Origin: Halomarinibacterium sp041392125
GTDB taxonomy: Bacteria > Bacteroidota > Bacteroidia > Flavobacteriales > Flavobacteriaceae
Assembly (NCBI GenBank): GCA_041392125.1
Contig: JAWKMR010000003.1
Span: 434,001 to 498,000 of the forward strand
Reading direction: 5' to 3'
DNA: 64,000 nucleotides
Part shown: positions 25,008 through 33,783 of the stretch, in pieces
How positions within the stretch are numbered: the first letter of the stretch is position 1
Layout of the letters: every line of letters starts with the position of its first letter
Position numbers and translations under genes: made by a program
Notes under the pieces: model-generated
Database searches by the model: none
The model's input: only the letters and a program-made list of their open reading frames with translations
Told to the model about the DNA's origin: nothing

Positions 25008-25975
25008 TATCCTAAGGCTTGGCGGACTCTTTGTAAAACCTCATTCGCTGTTTTTGACGCTTTTTCCGCTCCTATTTGTAATGCTTTATCTACTTCACCT
25101 AAATTTTCCATATAATAATGGTAACGTTGTCTGGCTGTTTCAAATTTTTTCAGCAACATTTCGTATAATGCTTGTTTTGCGTGGCCATAACCATAATTTC
25201 CTCCTTCGTAATTTTTTCGCATTTGAGCAATCTCTTCCGCAGAAGCTATTAATCTATAGAGCGCAAACACATGGCAGGTATCTGGATTTTTGGGTTCTTC
25301 TAAAGGGGTGCTATCGGTCTGAATGCTCATTACTTGTTTCCGCAATTCTTTGTCCGGCAAAAAGATATTAAGGATGTTGTTTTTGGACTTGCTCATCTTT
25401 TCACCGTCGGTTCCGGGAATGAGCATGGTGTCTTCCTGTACTTTTGCATCCGGTAGCACAAAGACTTCAGTATTCATTTTAGCGTGAAAACGGGATGCCA
25501 CATCGCGCGTCATTTCCAGATGTTGTAATTGGTCTTTTCCTACAGGAACAATTTCGGCATCGTAAAGCAAAATATCGGCCGCCATTAACATGGGATAGGT
25601 AAATAATCCGGCATTGACATCTTCCAGTCGATCTGCTTTATCCTTAAAACTATGCGCCAACGTGAGTCTTTGATATGGAAAAAAACAGCTCAAATACCAA
25701 GTGAGTTCGGTAACTTGCGGAATATCACTTTGTCTGTAAAAAACAGTTTTGTTAATGTCTAGCCCAAAAGCCAACCATGTAGCAGCGGTGCTGTAGGTAT
25801 TCTTTTTAAGAGTTTCAGCATCTTTAATTTGCGTAAGCGAATGCATATCGGCTATAAAAAGGAACGAATCATTTTTTGGATTATTAGCCATTTCAATAGC
25901 CGGGAGTATCGCTCCTAAAATATTTCCTAAATGTGGGGTACCGGTACTTTGTATTCCTGTTAATATGCGAGACAT
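25004..25975 (-). CDS. trpS: Tryptophan--tRNA ligase
   Basis: Starting at the ATG at 25975 gives 323 residues, the usual bacterial length. The class I signatures are present: GTPHLGN (HIGH-like) near residue 12 and EKMSKS near residue 193. An upstream in-frame ATG at 26014 adds 13 residues unlike the family. It charges tRNA-Trp. A -7 element TACCTTTG (25992-25999, minus strand) precedes it, and its stop codon shares two bases with the dprA stop. Confidence 0.96.
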   Translation of the reverse strand: MSRILTGIQSTGTPHLGNILGAILPAIEMANNPKNDSFLFIADMHSLTQIKDAETLKKNTYSTAATWLAFGLDINKTVFYRQSDIPQVTELTWYLSCFFPYQRLTLAHSFKDKADRLEDVNAGLFTYPMLMAADILLYDAEIVPVGKDQLQHLEMTRDVASRFHAKMNTEVFVLPDAKVQEDTMLIPGTDGEKMSKSKNNILNIFLPDKELRKQVMSIQTDSTPLEEPKNPDTCHVFALYRLIASAEEIAQMRKNYEGGNYGYGHAKQALYEMLLKKFETARQRYHYYMENLGEVDKALQIGAEKASKTANEVLQRVRQALGY

Positions 25976-26032
25976 AAATGCTAATTTTTGGCAAAGGTAA
26001 TTTTTTTGAAACATTTGCTTTCTTCAAATGTG

Positions 26033-26040
26033 TATTTTTG
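26033..26040 (+). promoter_or_regulatory. Candidate -7 element directly in front of the acyltransferase gene
   Basis: TATTTTTG matches TAnnTTTG and ends 4 nt before the GTG start at 26045, so transcription would begin at the start codon. TTTG elements upstream lie at 15 and 24 bp, neither ideal. Confidence 0.45.
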
Positions 26041-26044
26041 AGAA

Positions 26045-26785
26045 GTGAAGAAACTGTTTACGTACCCTTTTTTTCTTATTTATAGAATTTGGTTCTATAT
26101 CTTGGTAACCTTACCCATTGTAGTGCTATTTCCTATTTTGTTGCTAAGTATTACCAAAGAGAGTTGGTATCCTTTCTTTTTTAAATTGGCTCGATTTTGG
26201 GCAAAATGTATTTTATTGGGGATGGGTTTTATTCCCATAATAAAGGGTAAAATCGAGTATGAAAAAGGGAAGAGTTATATGTTTGTAGCCAACCATACTT
26301 CCATGACAGATATTATGCTCATGCTCTATGCCACAAAAAATCCTTTTGTTTTTGTGGGTAAAATGGAGTTGGCAAAAATTCCCCTCTTTGGATTTTTTTA
26401 CAAAAGGACTTGCATCTTGGTTGATAGAGACAATCCAAAAAGTAGAAGAGAGGTTTTTATTAGTGCACAACAAAAACTGAAGCAAGGATTAAGCGTTTGC
26501 ATTTTTCCCGAAGGAGGTGTTCCGGACGAGGCAATTATTTTGGATGAATTTAAAGATGGGGCCTTTCGGTTAGCCATTGAGCACAAAATTCCTATTGCCT
26601 CTATGACCTTTCATGATAATAAAAAAAGATTTTCCTATACTTTTTTTAGTGGCAGCCCCGGTCGTATGCGTGTAAAAAAGCATGCTATTATTCCTACCGG
26701 AATTTTGGAAATGGAAGATAAGCGAATGTTACGATTGCAAACCCGAGAGATTATATTAAACGAACTAACAAATCCCACGATATAA
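26045..26785 (+). CDS. plsC: 1-acyl-sn-glycerol-3-phosphate acyltransferase (PlsC family)
   Basis: This 246-residue protein has two N-terminal membrane segments (about 5-40) and the acyltransferase motifs NHTSMTD (NHx4D, about 83-89), a VDRDNPKSR region, and FPEGG (about 155-159). It transfers a second acyl chain to lysophosphatidic acid in phospholipid synthesis, though related ornithine or glycine lipid acyltransferases share these motifs. The start is GTG. It is divergent from trpS. Confidence 0.88.
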   Translation: MKKLFTYPFFLIYRIWFYILVTLPIVVLFPILLLSITKESWYPFFFKLARFWAKCILLGMGFIPIIKGKIEYEKGKSYMFVANHTSMTDIMLMLYATKNPFVFVGKMELAKIPLFGFFYKRTCILVDRDNPKSRREVFISAQQKLKQGLSVCIFPEGGVPDEAIILDEFKDGAFRLAIEHKIPIASMTFHDNKKRFSYTFFSGSPGRMRVKKHAIIPTGILEMEDKRMLRLQTREIILNELTNPTI

Positions 26786-26817
26786 AAAAACCGTTCTATG
26801 GCGAAAGAACGGTTTTC
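26785..26817. terminator. Bidirectional terminator
   Basis: AAAACCGTTCT (26787-26797) pairs with AGAACGGTTTT (26806-26816). It lies between the converging acyltransferase and beta-barrel genes and has A/T runs on both sides. Confidence 0.88.
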
Positions 26818-26860
26818 TTCATTGTTCGGTATAACCAAACCTAACCAACTAAAAACTAAC

Positions 26861-28405
26861 CTAAAATTTAAAACTTAGCCCGCTGTACACTCCAAAATAG
26901 TAGGGGTTAAAATCTACTGAAGTCGTGTAGGGATTAAGTTGATACTTAAATATGGGTTCTATATTAAATTTGAAGCGTTTACTAATTTTATAATCAAAAC
27001 CTAAACCAATATTGGTTGAAAAACTTGTGGTATTTAAATTATTTGCCTCTCCTAATACACTTTTTATTGCACCATCGGACACCGAAATTTCATTGTTTCC
27101 TAAAAATAGGGTGCTGAATCCTCCTATCATATTAATTCCAAAACGCTTGTTTACAAGAGCATATTTAAGTTCCAAAGGAATTTCAAAATATGAAATATGC
27201 TGAATGATTTCAGCATTTCCAGAGGTAGATTTTTGATTAATCTGTGAGTAAGGATTACTAGGATCTGTAGGTAAATTCATCAAATCTCCTTTGTCGAAAA
27301 CAGTGAGTACGGTTTTTCCTCCGTTGTTGTAATTAATGCTTTTTAAAGCCAATTCCGTAGGAGCCGAAGCAATGGTCACATCTCCTGTGGAATAGCCAAC
27401 ATTTACATTGTTAATTCCGGTACGAACACTTAATCGGTCATTAAAGGCATAACTTACTTGAACACCATAGCTAATATTTGTTTCTCCAGATTGAGAGTTA
27501 TCGGCAAATGAGGGTGATATAGAAGACCCTCCATTAATGCTATTATAATAAACAGGGCCCACATTGGGACTTACCTCCCAATAGGGATTTGCATTTTTTT
27601 CCTCTTTTTGGGCAACAGCTTCTTTATTTTCTTCAATGGCATCAAAAATGGATTTTTTATTTTCAGAAGGAAGGTCTTTTTCGTCTTTCTTTACCATTTC
27701 TTCTTTCGCTATTGCATCTTTGGTCTGGTTAGGAATGATTGTGTTCGTTTCTTTGTTAGTAACAGGATTGTCTATACGGGTATCTTTTTCGATTTTTTCC
27801 TGAGTTTCAGTAATGGCAACCCCCTCTTTTTTAAGATCGGAGTTATTAATTACCGATTCGTTTAATTTCTGAGTGTTGGTGTTGTTAATTGTTTTAGCAT
27901 CATTCGAAACTGCTACCGCATCCTTAGTGTTAGTATATTTTACGTTTCTTTTTGTATTCTTTTCAGAAATACCGTTATCAAGTTTGTCGGCAGAAGAAAT
28001 GGCATTTTCAGAATTGTTTTTAAATTTTTCGGAAGGGTTTTTTTCAGTATTTTTTTCTGAATCTAAAGCTTCAGTAACTACAACGTCTGTATTTTTATCT
28101 GAAAGAATTGGAGTTATCTCTTCCTTTTTAATAGCGTTTTGTGTGTCTATTTTCTCAATAGACTCCTCAACAATAGTGTCATTATCTATGGTAGTATTGT
28201 TATTGAAAATTCCGAAGAGCGATAACAATAAGACTAAAGCAGCAGCAACACCACCCAGCTTCCACCAAATAGGAATCACTTTGCGATCCTCTTTTTCCTT
28301 TTTAAGTTTGGCTTCAATAGCGTTCCAAACTTCGGGAGAAGGAGTAGCTTCAAAAGAACCTAATTGGTCTTTAAAAAAGGTGTCTATATTTTTTTTATCC
28401 TTCAT
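26861..28405 (-). CDS. Anti-sigma-like membrane protein with C-terminal outer-membrane beta-barrel domain
   Basis: This 514-residue protein has a cytoplasmic-looking N-terminus (1-45), one transmembrane helix (about 47-67), a long Asn/Lys/Glu-rich low-complexity linker (about 75-290) and a C-terminal region (about 295-514) with alternating strands that looks like an outer-membrane beta-barrel ending in Phe. It lies 24 bp downstream of an ECF sigma factor gene, the usual place for an anti-sigma factor. The single polypeptide could span the envelope and link an outer-membrane signal to the sigma factor; this is inference. Confidence 0.75.
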   Translation of the reverse strand: MKDKKNIDTFFKDQLGSFEATPSPEVWNAIEAKLKKEKEDRKVIPIWWKLGGVAAALVLLLSLFGIFNNNTTIDNDTIVEESIEKIDTQNAIKKEEITPILSDKNTDVVVTEALDSEKNTEKNPSEKFKNNSENAISSADKLDNGISEKNTKRNVKYTNTKDAVAVSNDAKTINNTNTQKLNESVINNSDLKKEGVAITETQEKIEKDTRIDNPVTNKETNTIIPNQTKDAIAKEEMVKKDEKDLPSENKKSIFDAIEENKEAVAQKEEKNANPYWEVSPNVGPVYYNSINGGSSISPSFADNSQSGETNISYGVQVSYAFNDRLSVRTGINNVNVGYSTGDVTIASAPTELALKSINYNNGGKTVLTVFDKGDLMNLPTDPSNPYSQINQKSTSGNAEIIQHISYFEIPLELKYALVNKRFGINMIGGFSTLFLGNNEISVSDGAIKSVLGEANNLNTTSFSTNIGLGFDYKISKRFKFNIEPIFKYQLNPYTTSVDFNPYYFGVYSGLSFKF

Positions 28406-28429
28406 AAAGTACTTCTGCTAATGAGAAGG

Positions 28430-28960
28430 TTATTGTAATTTTTCTTGGTAGGTTTCTACCTTGGTTTTTAAAATCATTCGAGCTCTTGCCAGGTTAGATT
28501 TAGACGTACCATCACTAATTCCTAACATCTCGCCTATTTCTTTGTGCGAATAGCCATCCATAACATACAAGTTAAAGACTAATCGATATCGATCCGGCAA
28601 CTCCTGAATAATCTTTAAGAGATAATCCAACGGAACTGCATCTGCCTCAACAGCGACTTCTACATCTTCAATTTGCTGTTCGTTGGAAATATCAAAAGTC
28701 TTTTTCTTCCGATATTTCTGAAGTACCGTGTTGACGGTAATTCGTTTCATCCAGCCTTCAAAAGAACCTTTCCCTTCAAACTGCTCAATACGTTTAAAAA
28801 TGGTAATAAATGCATCTTGTAAATTGTCTTCTGCCTCTGTTCTATTGGGAGAATATTTTAAACATATCCCAAATAAGATTCCTGAGTAATCTCTATAGAG
28901 AGTTTCCTGCGCCTTTACATCCTGCTGTTTACACCTTGTTATGAGCTCTTCTAAAGTCAA
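28430..28960 (-). CDS. ECF-type RNA polymerase sigma factor
   Basis: This 176-residue protein has sigma region 2 (about 10-90; DNLQDAFITIFKRIEQFEGKG) and region 4 (about 115-170; SHKEIGEMLGISDGTSKSNLARAR), with no regions 1 or 3, so it is an ECF sigma factor. It is the first gene of a two-gene operon with the membrane/barrel protein. I see no consensus housekeeping promoter in the 104 bp upstream, so it may direct its own transcription. Confidence 0.93.
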   Translation of the reverse strand: MTLEELITRCKQQDVKAQETLYRDYSGILFGICLKYSPNRTEAEDNLQDAFITIFKRIEQFEGKGSFEGWMKRITVNTVLQKYRKKKTFDISNEQQIEDVEVAVEADAVPLDYLLKIIQELPDRYRLVFNLYVMDGYSHKEIGEMLGISDGTSKSNLARARMILKTKVETYQEKLQ

Positions 28961-29064
28961 TAGGTTGTTGTTAATCTGCCAATTAAGTTAAGCAACCACT
29001 TCCTTTCAACTTTATAATGGGTAGATACAAGTGAAGGTTAAGGGTTGCGTGGGTTGCTATTTTT

Positions 29065-30072
29065 TTATGATGAAACGGTAGCAATAGCATCTTTAATTTT
29101 TTGTTCCAGTTCTTCCATCAATTCCGGATTATCGAGCAATAATGTTTTTACGGCATCCCTACCTTGCCCCAGTTTAGTGTCGTCATAACTAAACCATGAG
29201 CCGCTTTTTTTAATAATTTCAAACTCTACTCCCAAGTCGATAATTTCACCAACTTTGGATATTCCCTCCCCATACATAATGTCGAACTCGGCCGTTTTAA
29301 AGGGCGGCGCTACTTTATTTTTCACCACTTTTACACGGGCTCTGTTACCTACCGATTCGCTGGATGAATCTTTAATTTGAGTAGATCTTCTAATGTCCAA
29401 TCGAATGGAAGCATAAAATTTTAGTGCGTTTCCTCCGGTAGTGGTTTCGGGGTTACCAAACATGACTCCAATTTTTTCGCGCAACTGATTGATAAAAATA
29501 ACAGTACAATGAGTTTTGCTTATGGATCCTGTAAGCTTCCGAAGGGCTTGAGACATCAATCTTGCATGCAACCCCATTTTGCTATCGCCCATTTCCCCTT
29601 CTATCTCGCTTTTTGGGGTCAAAGCAGCTACAGAATCAATAACAATGATATCAATAGCACCACTTCGTATCAGGTTATCTGCAATTTCCAGAGCCTGTTC
29701 GCCATTATCGGGTTGAGAGATGATGAGGTTTTCAATATCTACTCCCAGTTTTTCGGCATAATTACGGTCAAAGGCATGTTCAGCATCAATAAATGCGGCA
29801 AGTCCTCCCTTTTTTTGCGCTTCGGCCATAGCGTGCAAGGTAAGGGTAGTTTTTCCGGAAGATTCCGGACCATAAATTTCAATAATTCTACCTCGGGGAT
29901 AGCCGCCCACTCCAAGGGCAACATCAAGGCCTAAAGAACCCGTAGAAATTACTTCTACTTGCTGTACCGAAGCATCTCCCATTTTCATGACAGTTCCTTT
30001 TCCGTAGGTTTTATCGAGTTTATCGAGTGTTAGTTTGAGTGCCTTTAATTTTGCGTCTTTTTCGTTACTCAT
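29065..30072 (-). CDS. recA: RecA recombinase
   Basis: This 335-residue RecA has Walker A GPESSGKT at residues 68-75, Walker B IIVIDSVAAL near 145 and the L1/L2 DNA-binding loops, the latter including FINQLREKIGVMFGNPETTTGG near 200-221. It catalyses homologous strand exchange and activates the SOS response where present. I see no LexA-type box upstream. The gene is monocistronic. Confidence 0.98.
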   Translation of the reverse strand: MSNEKDAKLKALKLTLDKLDKTYGKGTVMKMGDASVQQVEVISTGSLGLDVALGVGGYPRGRIIEIYGPESSGKTTLTLHAMAEAQKKGGLAAFIDAEHAFDRNYAEKLGVDIENLIISQPDNGEQALEIADNLIRSGAIDIIVIDSVAALTPKSEIEGEMGDSKMGLHARLMSQALRKLTGSISKTHCTVIFINQLREKIGVMFGNPETTTGGNALKFYASIRLDIRRSTQIKDSSSESVGNRARVKVVKNKVAPPFKTAEFDIMYGEGISKVGEIIDLGVEFEIIKKSGSWFSYDDTKLGQGRDAVKTLLLDNPELMEELEQKIKDAIATVSS

Positions 30073-30183
30073 AGCTTTAAAAATTGGTGTAAAATGATTT
30101 GAAATGTATTGAATAGGCTAAGGTACTATTTCTTTGCGTTCACTACAATACTAAAAATATGGAGAGGGATTTTTTTGTTAACA

Positions 30184-30208
30184 AAAAAGGAGCCGAAGCT
30201 CCTTTTAT
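30184..30208 (-). terminator. Terminator of the small T9SS paralog array
   Basis: AAAAGGAGC and GCTCCTTTT pair around a 4-nt loop CGAA, just beyond the gene ending at 30230. It closes the three-gene run. Confidence 0.85.
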
Positions 30209-30229
30209 AACTATTTCATAAAACAACAA

Positions 30230-30910
30230 TTATTTTTTAATGAATTTTATAAAAAAGGACTCTTTATCAAGAATGACAGCCAAAAAATAAATTCCGGGAG
30301 CAAACGATGAAGCATCAATACCTGTTTCCGGATAGTCTCCTTGTTTTAATTGTTGCCCTGAAAGTGAATAAATTTTATAGTGAAGGCTTGCAGGGGGAAT
30401 TGTAATTTTTAAAAAATCATCAACGGGGTTAGGATAAATTTTTAAGGACTCTAATGAATATTCTTTAGTAGATAAGGGATAACTCCTAAACTCAGCAAAG
30501 TCCATTAACGGAGTACTAAGATTAAGAACAAAACCTTCGGAATCTTGTGTAATAGCATAATCGCTCCCAAACTGCATAAGTCCAAAAAAATGTGTTTCAA
30601 AAAAAGTATGAATGGTAACGCCACAATCATCATTGGTTTCAGTATAATTTACCGCCTGTTCTAACCTTACATCTGTTACTGAAGAATAGATGCCATTAAA
30701 GGTGTTACAAGCTCCCTCTCCACTAAAGTCAAAATTTTCAGCAATTGATAAATAGGGGTAAATAGCCGGGGTCATTTCGGGGATTGAAAATATATCTCCA
30801 TCATGATCATAATAATACAAATGCCAAGTACGGAATAAGTCCGGGTTGGGGTCTTGCGCGTTACTTTGTAAGGTAAAAAGGAAAATAAAAATTAGGAATA
30901 TCTTTTTCAT
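30230..30910 (-). CDS. Small secreted T9SS cargo protein, META/HslJ-like, paralog A
   Basis: This 226-residue protein has a signal peptide (1-18, SNAQ), a compact beta domain (about 20-145) with the motif GEGACNTFNGIY that recalls META/HslJ proteins, and a T9SS type A sorting domain (about 155-226; IYPNPVDDFLKI to IKFIKK). Its sorting domain is nearly identical to those of the next two genes while its front domain differs. Function unknown; it should be secreted across the outer membrane. Confidence 0.85.
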   Translation of the reverse strand: MKKIFLIFIFLFTLQSNAQDPNPDLFRTWHLYYYDHDGDIFSIPEMTPAIYPYLSIAENFDFSGEGACNTFNGIYSSVTDVRLEQAVNYTETNDDCGVTIHTFFETHFFGLMQFGSDYAITQDSEGFVLNLSTPLMDFAEFRSYPLSTKEYSLESLKIYPNPVDDFLKITIPPASLHYKIYSLSGQQLKQGDYPETGIDASSFAPGIYFLAVILDKESFFIKFIKK

Positions 30911-30984
30911 AACTATTCTTTTATTAGAGTTTTGGAATTCTGTATTTCCCCGTCACAAATAAAGATGATGGAGTAAAGAAACAA
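30911..30984. repeat. Duplicated spacer, copy 1
   Basis: The spacer between paralogs A and B is nearly identical to that between B and C (31684-31757), with only a few differences over about 74 bp. The similarity continues into the flanking 3' coding region, showing duplication of a DNA block rather than of the coding part alone. Confidence 0.85.
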
Positions 30985-31683
30985 CTAATTTTTAATGAAT
31001 TTTATAAAAATGGACCCTTTGTCAAGAATGACAGCCAAAAAATAAATTCCGGGAGCAAACGATGAAGTATCAATACCTGTTTCCGGATAGTCTCCTTGCT
31101 TTAATTGCTTCCCTGAAAGTGAATAAATTTTATAGTGAAGGCTTGCAGGGGGAGTTGTAATTTTTAAAAAATCATCAACGGGGTTAGGATAAAAAATGAA
31201 ATTATTATTTAAGAAAGAAGATTCTATGGCCAAAGCAGGATTTCCATATATAGCAACATCTCCATTGTTATTAGTAATTGTTAATCGTATTGCATCATTG
31301 GGCAATTCTTCCAGAGAATACGTAAACGGGACATTATTTTCTAAAAAACGAAAAAAATCTTCAAAATAGGAAACTTCAAAGTCAAATGTACTTTGAAGAT
31401 AGCATTCATAGAAAAGCATATACCAATTATCAATTATAAATGAAGAATTTGAAAATGATGTAATATCTGTACGAATTGAATTACAGGCTAGTGAATATAA
31501 AGAATTAGGATTTCCTTCAAAAATCAAATCAACAGTGTTTATTTCACTACTATTGGGAATGTTGATACTATTTCCATTGACAATTAATTCTGTAAGAGAC
31601 CATTCATTATCAAACAGCCTTGGGTCTTGCGCTATCCCATCAAGGGAAAAAAAAAAAAGAGCTAAAACAAATATCTTTTTCAT
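30985..31683 (-). CDS. Small secreted T9SS cargo protein, paralog B
   Basis: This 232-residue protein has a signal peptide (1-18), a central domain (about 20-155) that starts like paralogs A and C but then diverges, and a T9SS sorting domain (about 165-232) almost identical to theirs. The central domain shares the opening pattern of an N-terminal W-x-L and a later Cys with the family. No enzymatic motif is seen. It is transcribed with A and C. Confidence 0.85.
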   Translation of the reverse strand: MKKIFVLALFFFSLDGIAQDPRLFDNEWSLTELIVNGNSINIPNSSEINTVDLIFEGNPNSLYSLACNSIRTDITSFSNSSFIIDNWYMLFYECYLQSTFDFEVSYFEDFFRFLENNVPFTYSLEELPNDAIRLTITNNNGDVAIYGNPALAIESSFLNNNFIFYPNPVDDFLKITTPPASLHYKIYSLSGKQLKQGDYPETGIDTSSFAPGIYFLAVILDKGSIFIKFIKN

Positions 31684-31757
31684 AACTATTCTTTTATTAG
31701 GGTTTTGGAATTCTGTATTTCCCCGTCACAAACAAGGATGATGGAGTAAAGAAACAA
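31684..31757. repeat. Duplicated spacer, copy 2
   Basis: This is the partner of the repeat at 30911-30984; the two differ at a few bases only. Confidence 0.85.
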
Positions 31758-32453
31758 CTAATTTTTAATGAATTTTATAAAAATGGACTCTCCCTCATGA
31801 ATAATATTTAAAAAATAAATTCCAGGAGCAAACGATGAAGTATCAATACCTGTTTCCGGATAGTCTCCTTGTTTTAATTGCTGCCCTGAAAGCGAATAAA
31901 TTTTATAGTGAAGGCTTTCAGGGGGTGTTGCAATTTTTAAAAAATCATCAACGGGGTTAGGATAAAAACTAAAATTCTTTTTATTAAGAGTATTTATCCC
32001 TAATGATTGATTCCTGTAAATTGCTTTATCGTTGTTAAACTTTGTTAGGGTCAATGTTTTGTAATTGGATTCATTAGTAATAGAATACCCCATTACAGTA
32101 TTTAGAATTAATGGGTCCATCCAAAAATTGCCGTAGAGGTTATTAAACTCAATACTTTCTATTAAACCACATGCTGGACCACCCATTTCTACAACAGTAA
32201 GGATCGTAAATTCATCTTGCGTGGTGTTATATTCCAATTCTGCACCATACATATCACAATATCCAGTATCTAGCATTGCAGGGGTTTGTTGAAAATTTGT
32301 TTCTTCAATAACGTACTCCAAATACGGAGTAACATAATCTATTTCGTTTATCGTAAGCTTTTCTAAATACCAAGTATTGTCAAATAATTGTGGGTCCTGA
32401 GCGTTACTTTGTAAGGCAAAAAGGAACACTAAAAAAACAAGAGACTTTTTCAT
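31758..32453 (-). CDS. Small secreted T9SS cargo protein, paralog C
   Basis: From the ATG at 32453 this is 231 residues with a signal peptide (1-19, SNAQ), a central domain with W-Y-L-E-K-L-T-I near residue 28, and a T9SS sorting domain (about 163-231). An upstream reading from 32552 has no signal peptide at its N-terminus and runs over the promoter, so it is rejected. It is first in the A-B-C array. Function unknown. Confidence 0.85.
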   Translation of the reverse strand: MKKSLVFLVFLFALQSNAQDPQLFDNTWYLEKLTINEIDYVTPYLEYVIEETNFQQTPAMLDTGYCDMYGAELEYNTTQDEFTILTVVEMGGPACGLIESIEFNNLYGNFWMDPLILNTVMGYSITNESNYKTLTLTKFNNDKAIYRNQSLGINTLNKKNFSFYPNPVDDFLKIATPPESLHYKIYSLSGQQLKQGDYPETGIDTSSFAPGIYFLNIIHEGESIFIKFIKN

Positions 32454-32518
32454 GAGATTAAAGTTTAAAATATACAAGGAGGGGAGAGATTTAAAGGTAT
32501 TAAAAGTATTGGTAGCTA

Positions 32519-32553
32519 CAAAATTAATTTTACCAATAAGTTTATTACCCAAA
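32519..32553 (-). promoter_or_regulatory. Promoter of the three-gene T9SS array
   Basis: On the minus strand TTTG (32550-32553) and TAATTTTG (32519-32526) are 23 bp apart, fitting the Bacteroidota consensus. The predicted leader is about 58 nt. Confidence 0.6.
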
Positions 32554-32625
32554 ATACGGTATCTTTACTTTTTTTAAAGTACGTTTCATCTTCGTCTCTT
32601 TTGTAAAGAGCTATATATAACTACT

Positions 32626-33783
32626 ATGGGCTGTACCAGTTGTGCCAGTGGCGCTAACGGACAACCAAAGGGCTGCAAGAACAATGGCGCTTGTGGTACC
32701 GATGGGTGCAATAAATTAACGGTTTTTGATTGGCTTTCTAACATGTCCTTGCCAAAAGACATGCTGCCCTTTAATGCCGTGGAAGTTCGATATAAAAACG
32801 GGAGAAAGCATTTTTATTCCAATCCCGAAAATCTGTCTCTTTCTATTGGAGACGTGGTAGCTACTGAAGCTGCTTCGGGTCACGATATTGGCATCGTTAC
32901 GCTTACGGGAGAATTGGTGCGGGTTCAAATGAAACGAAAAAAAGAACCCCTAAACCTGGAAGCACTTCCAAAAATTTACAGAAAAGCGTCTCAAAAAGAT
33001 ATTGATATTTGGCAAACGGCCAGAAATAGAGAAGATGAAGTTCAAAAACGTTCTCGGGAAATAGCCATGGGCTTAGGCCTTAAAATGAAAATTAGCGATG
33101 TCGAGTTTCAGGGGGACGGCACCAAGGTAGTGTTTTATTATACCGCAGAAGAGCGTGTAGATTTTCGGCAACTGATTAAAGATTTTGCCCGGACCTTCAA
33201 TACCCGTATTGAGATGAAACAAGTAGGTTTTCGGCAAGAAGCCTCAAGACTGGGAGGTATTGGCTCTTGCGGAAGGGAATTATGCTGTTCTACTTGGCTT
33301 ACCGATTTTAGATCGGTAAATACTGCCGCCGCCAGATACCAACAATTGTCATTAAATCCTCAGAAGCTTGCCGGACAATGCGGTAAATTAAAATGCTGCC
33401 TCAATTACGAATTGGACAGCTACACCGAAGCCTTGAAAGAATTCCCTAAAATGGAGGTGAAACTTTTAACCGAAAAAGGGAAAGCACAATGTCAAAAAAT
33501 AGATATTTTTAAGGGATTGATGTGGTTTTCTTATGAAGATGAATTTATGACATGGCACGAACTTACTGTTGCCAAAGTAAACGAAATTATTACCACTAAT
33601 AAAAAAGGAAAAAAAGTAGCTTCTCTGGAAGAATTTATTGAAGAAAAAATGGTGGAAGACTCAGAACTATTTAATAATGTAGTGGGGCAAGACAGCTTAA
33701 CCCGTTTCGATCAACCTAAAAGATCGCGCAACAGAAACAACAAAAATCGAAACAGAAATAAAAAGAATAAAAAAAATGCGTAG
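32626..33783 (+). CDS. ricT: PSP1/RicT family regulatory iron-sulfur protein
   Basis: This 385-residue protein has an N-terminal Cys-rich tail (Cys3, 6, 17, 23, 28), a PSP1 domain with the conserved cysteines in CGRELCCSTW and CGKLKCCLNYE (about 218-265), and a basic Asn/Lys/Arg-rich C-terminus. In Bacillus, RicT (YaaT) joins RicA and RicF in an Fe-S complex that guides RNase Y. The order ricT-gldH-PBP is familiar from flavobacteria. It overlaps gldH by 8 bp. Confidence 0.88.
   Translation: MGCTSCASGANGQPKGCKNNGACGTDGCNKLTVFDWLSNMSLPKDMLPFNAVEVRYKNGRKHFYSNPENLSLSIGDVVATEAASGHDIGIVTLTGELVRVQMKRKKEPLNLEALPKIYRKASQKDIDIWQTARNREDEVQKRSREIAMGLGLKMKISDVEFQGDGTKVVFYYTAEERVDFRQLIKDFARTFNTRIEMKQVGFRQEASRLGGIGSCGRELCCSTWLTDFRSVNTAAARYQQLSLNPQKLAGQCGKLKCCLNYELDSYTEALKEFPKMEVKLLTEKGKAQCQKIDIFKGLMWFSYEDEFMTWHELTVAKVNEIITTNKKGKKVASLEEFIEEKMVEDSELFNNVVGQDSLTRFDQPKRSRNRNNKNRNRNKKNKKNA

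Noticed and set aside
27873..28421. 182-codon open frame on the plus strand over the anti-sigma-like gene
   Set aside because: It is the antisense of a low-complexity Asn/Lys/Glu linker and gives a Phe/Ser/Val-rich product without features.
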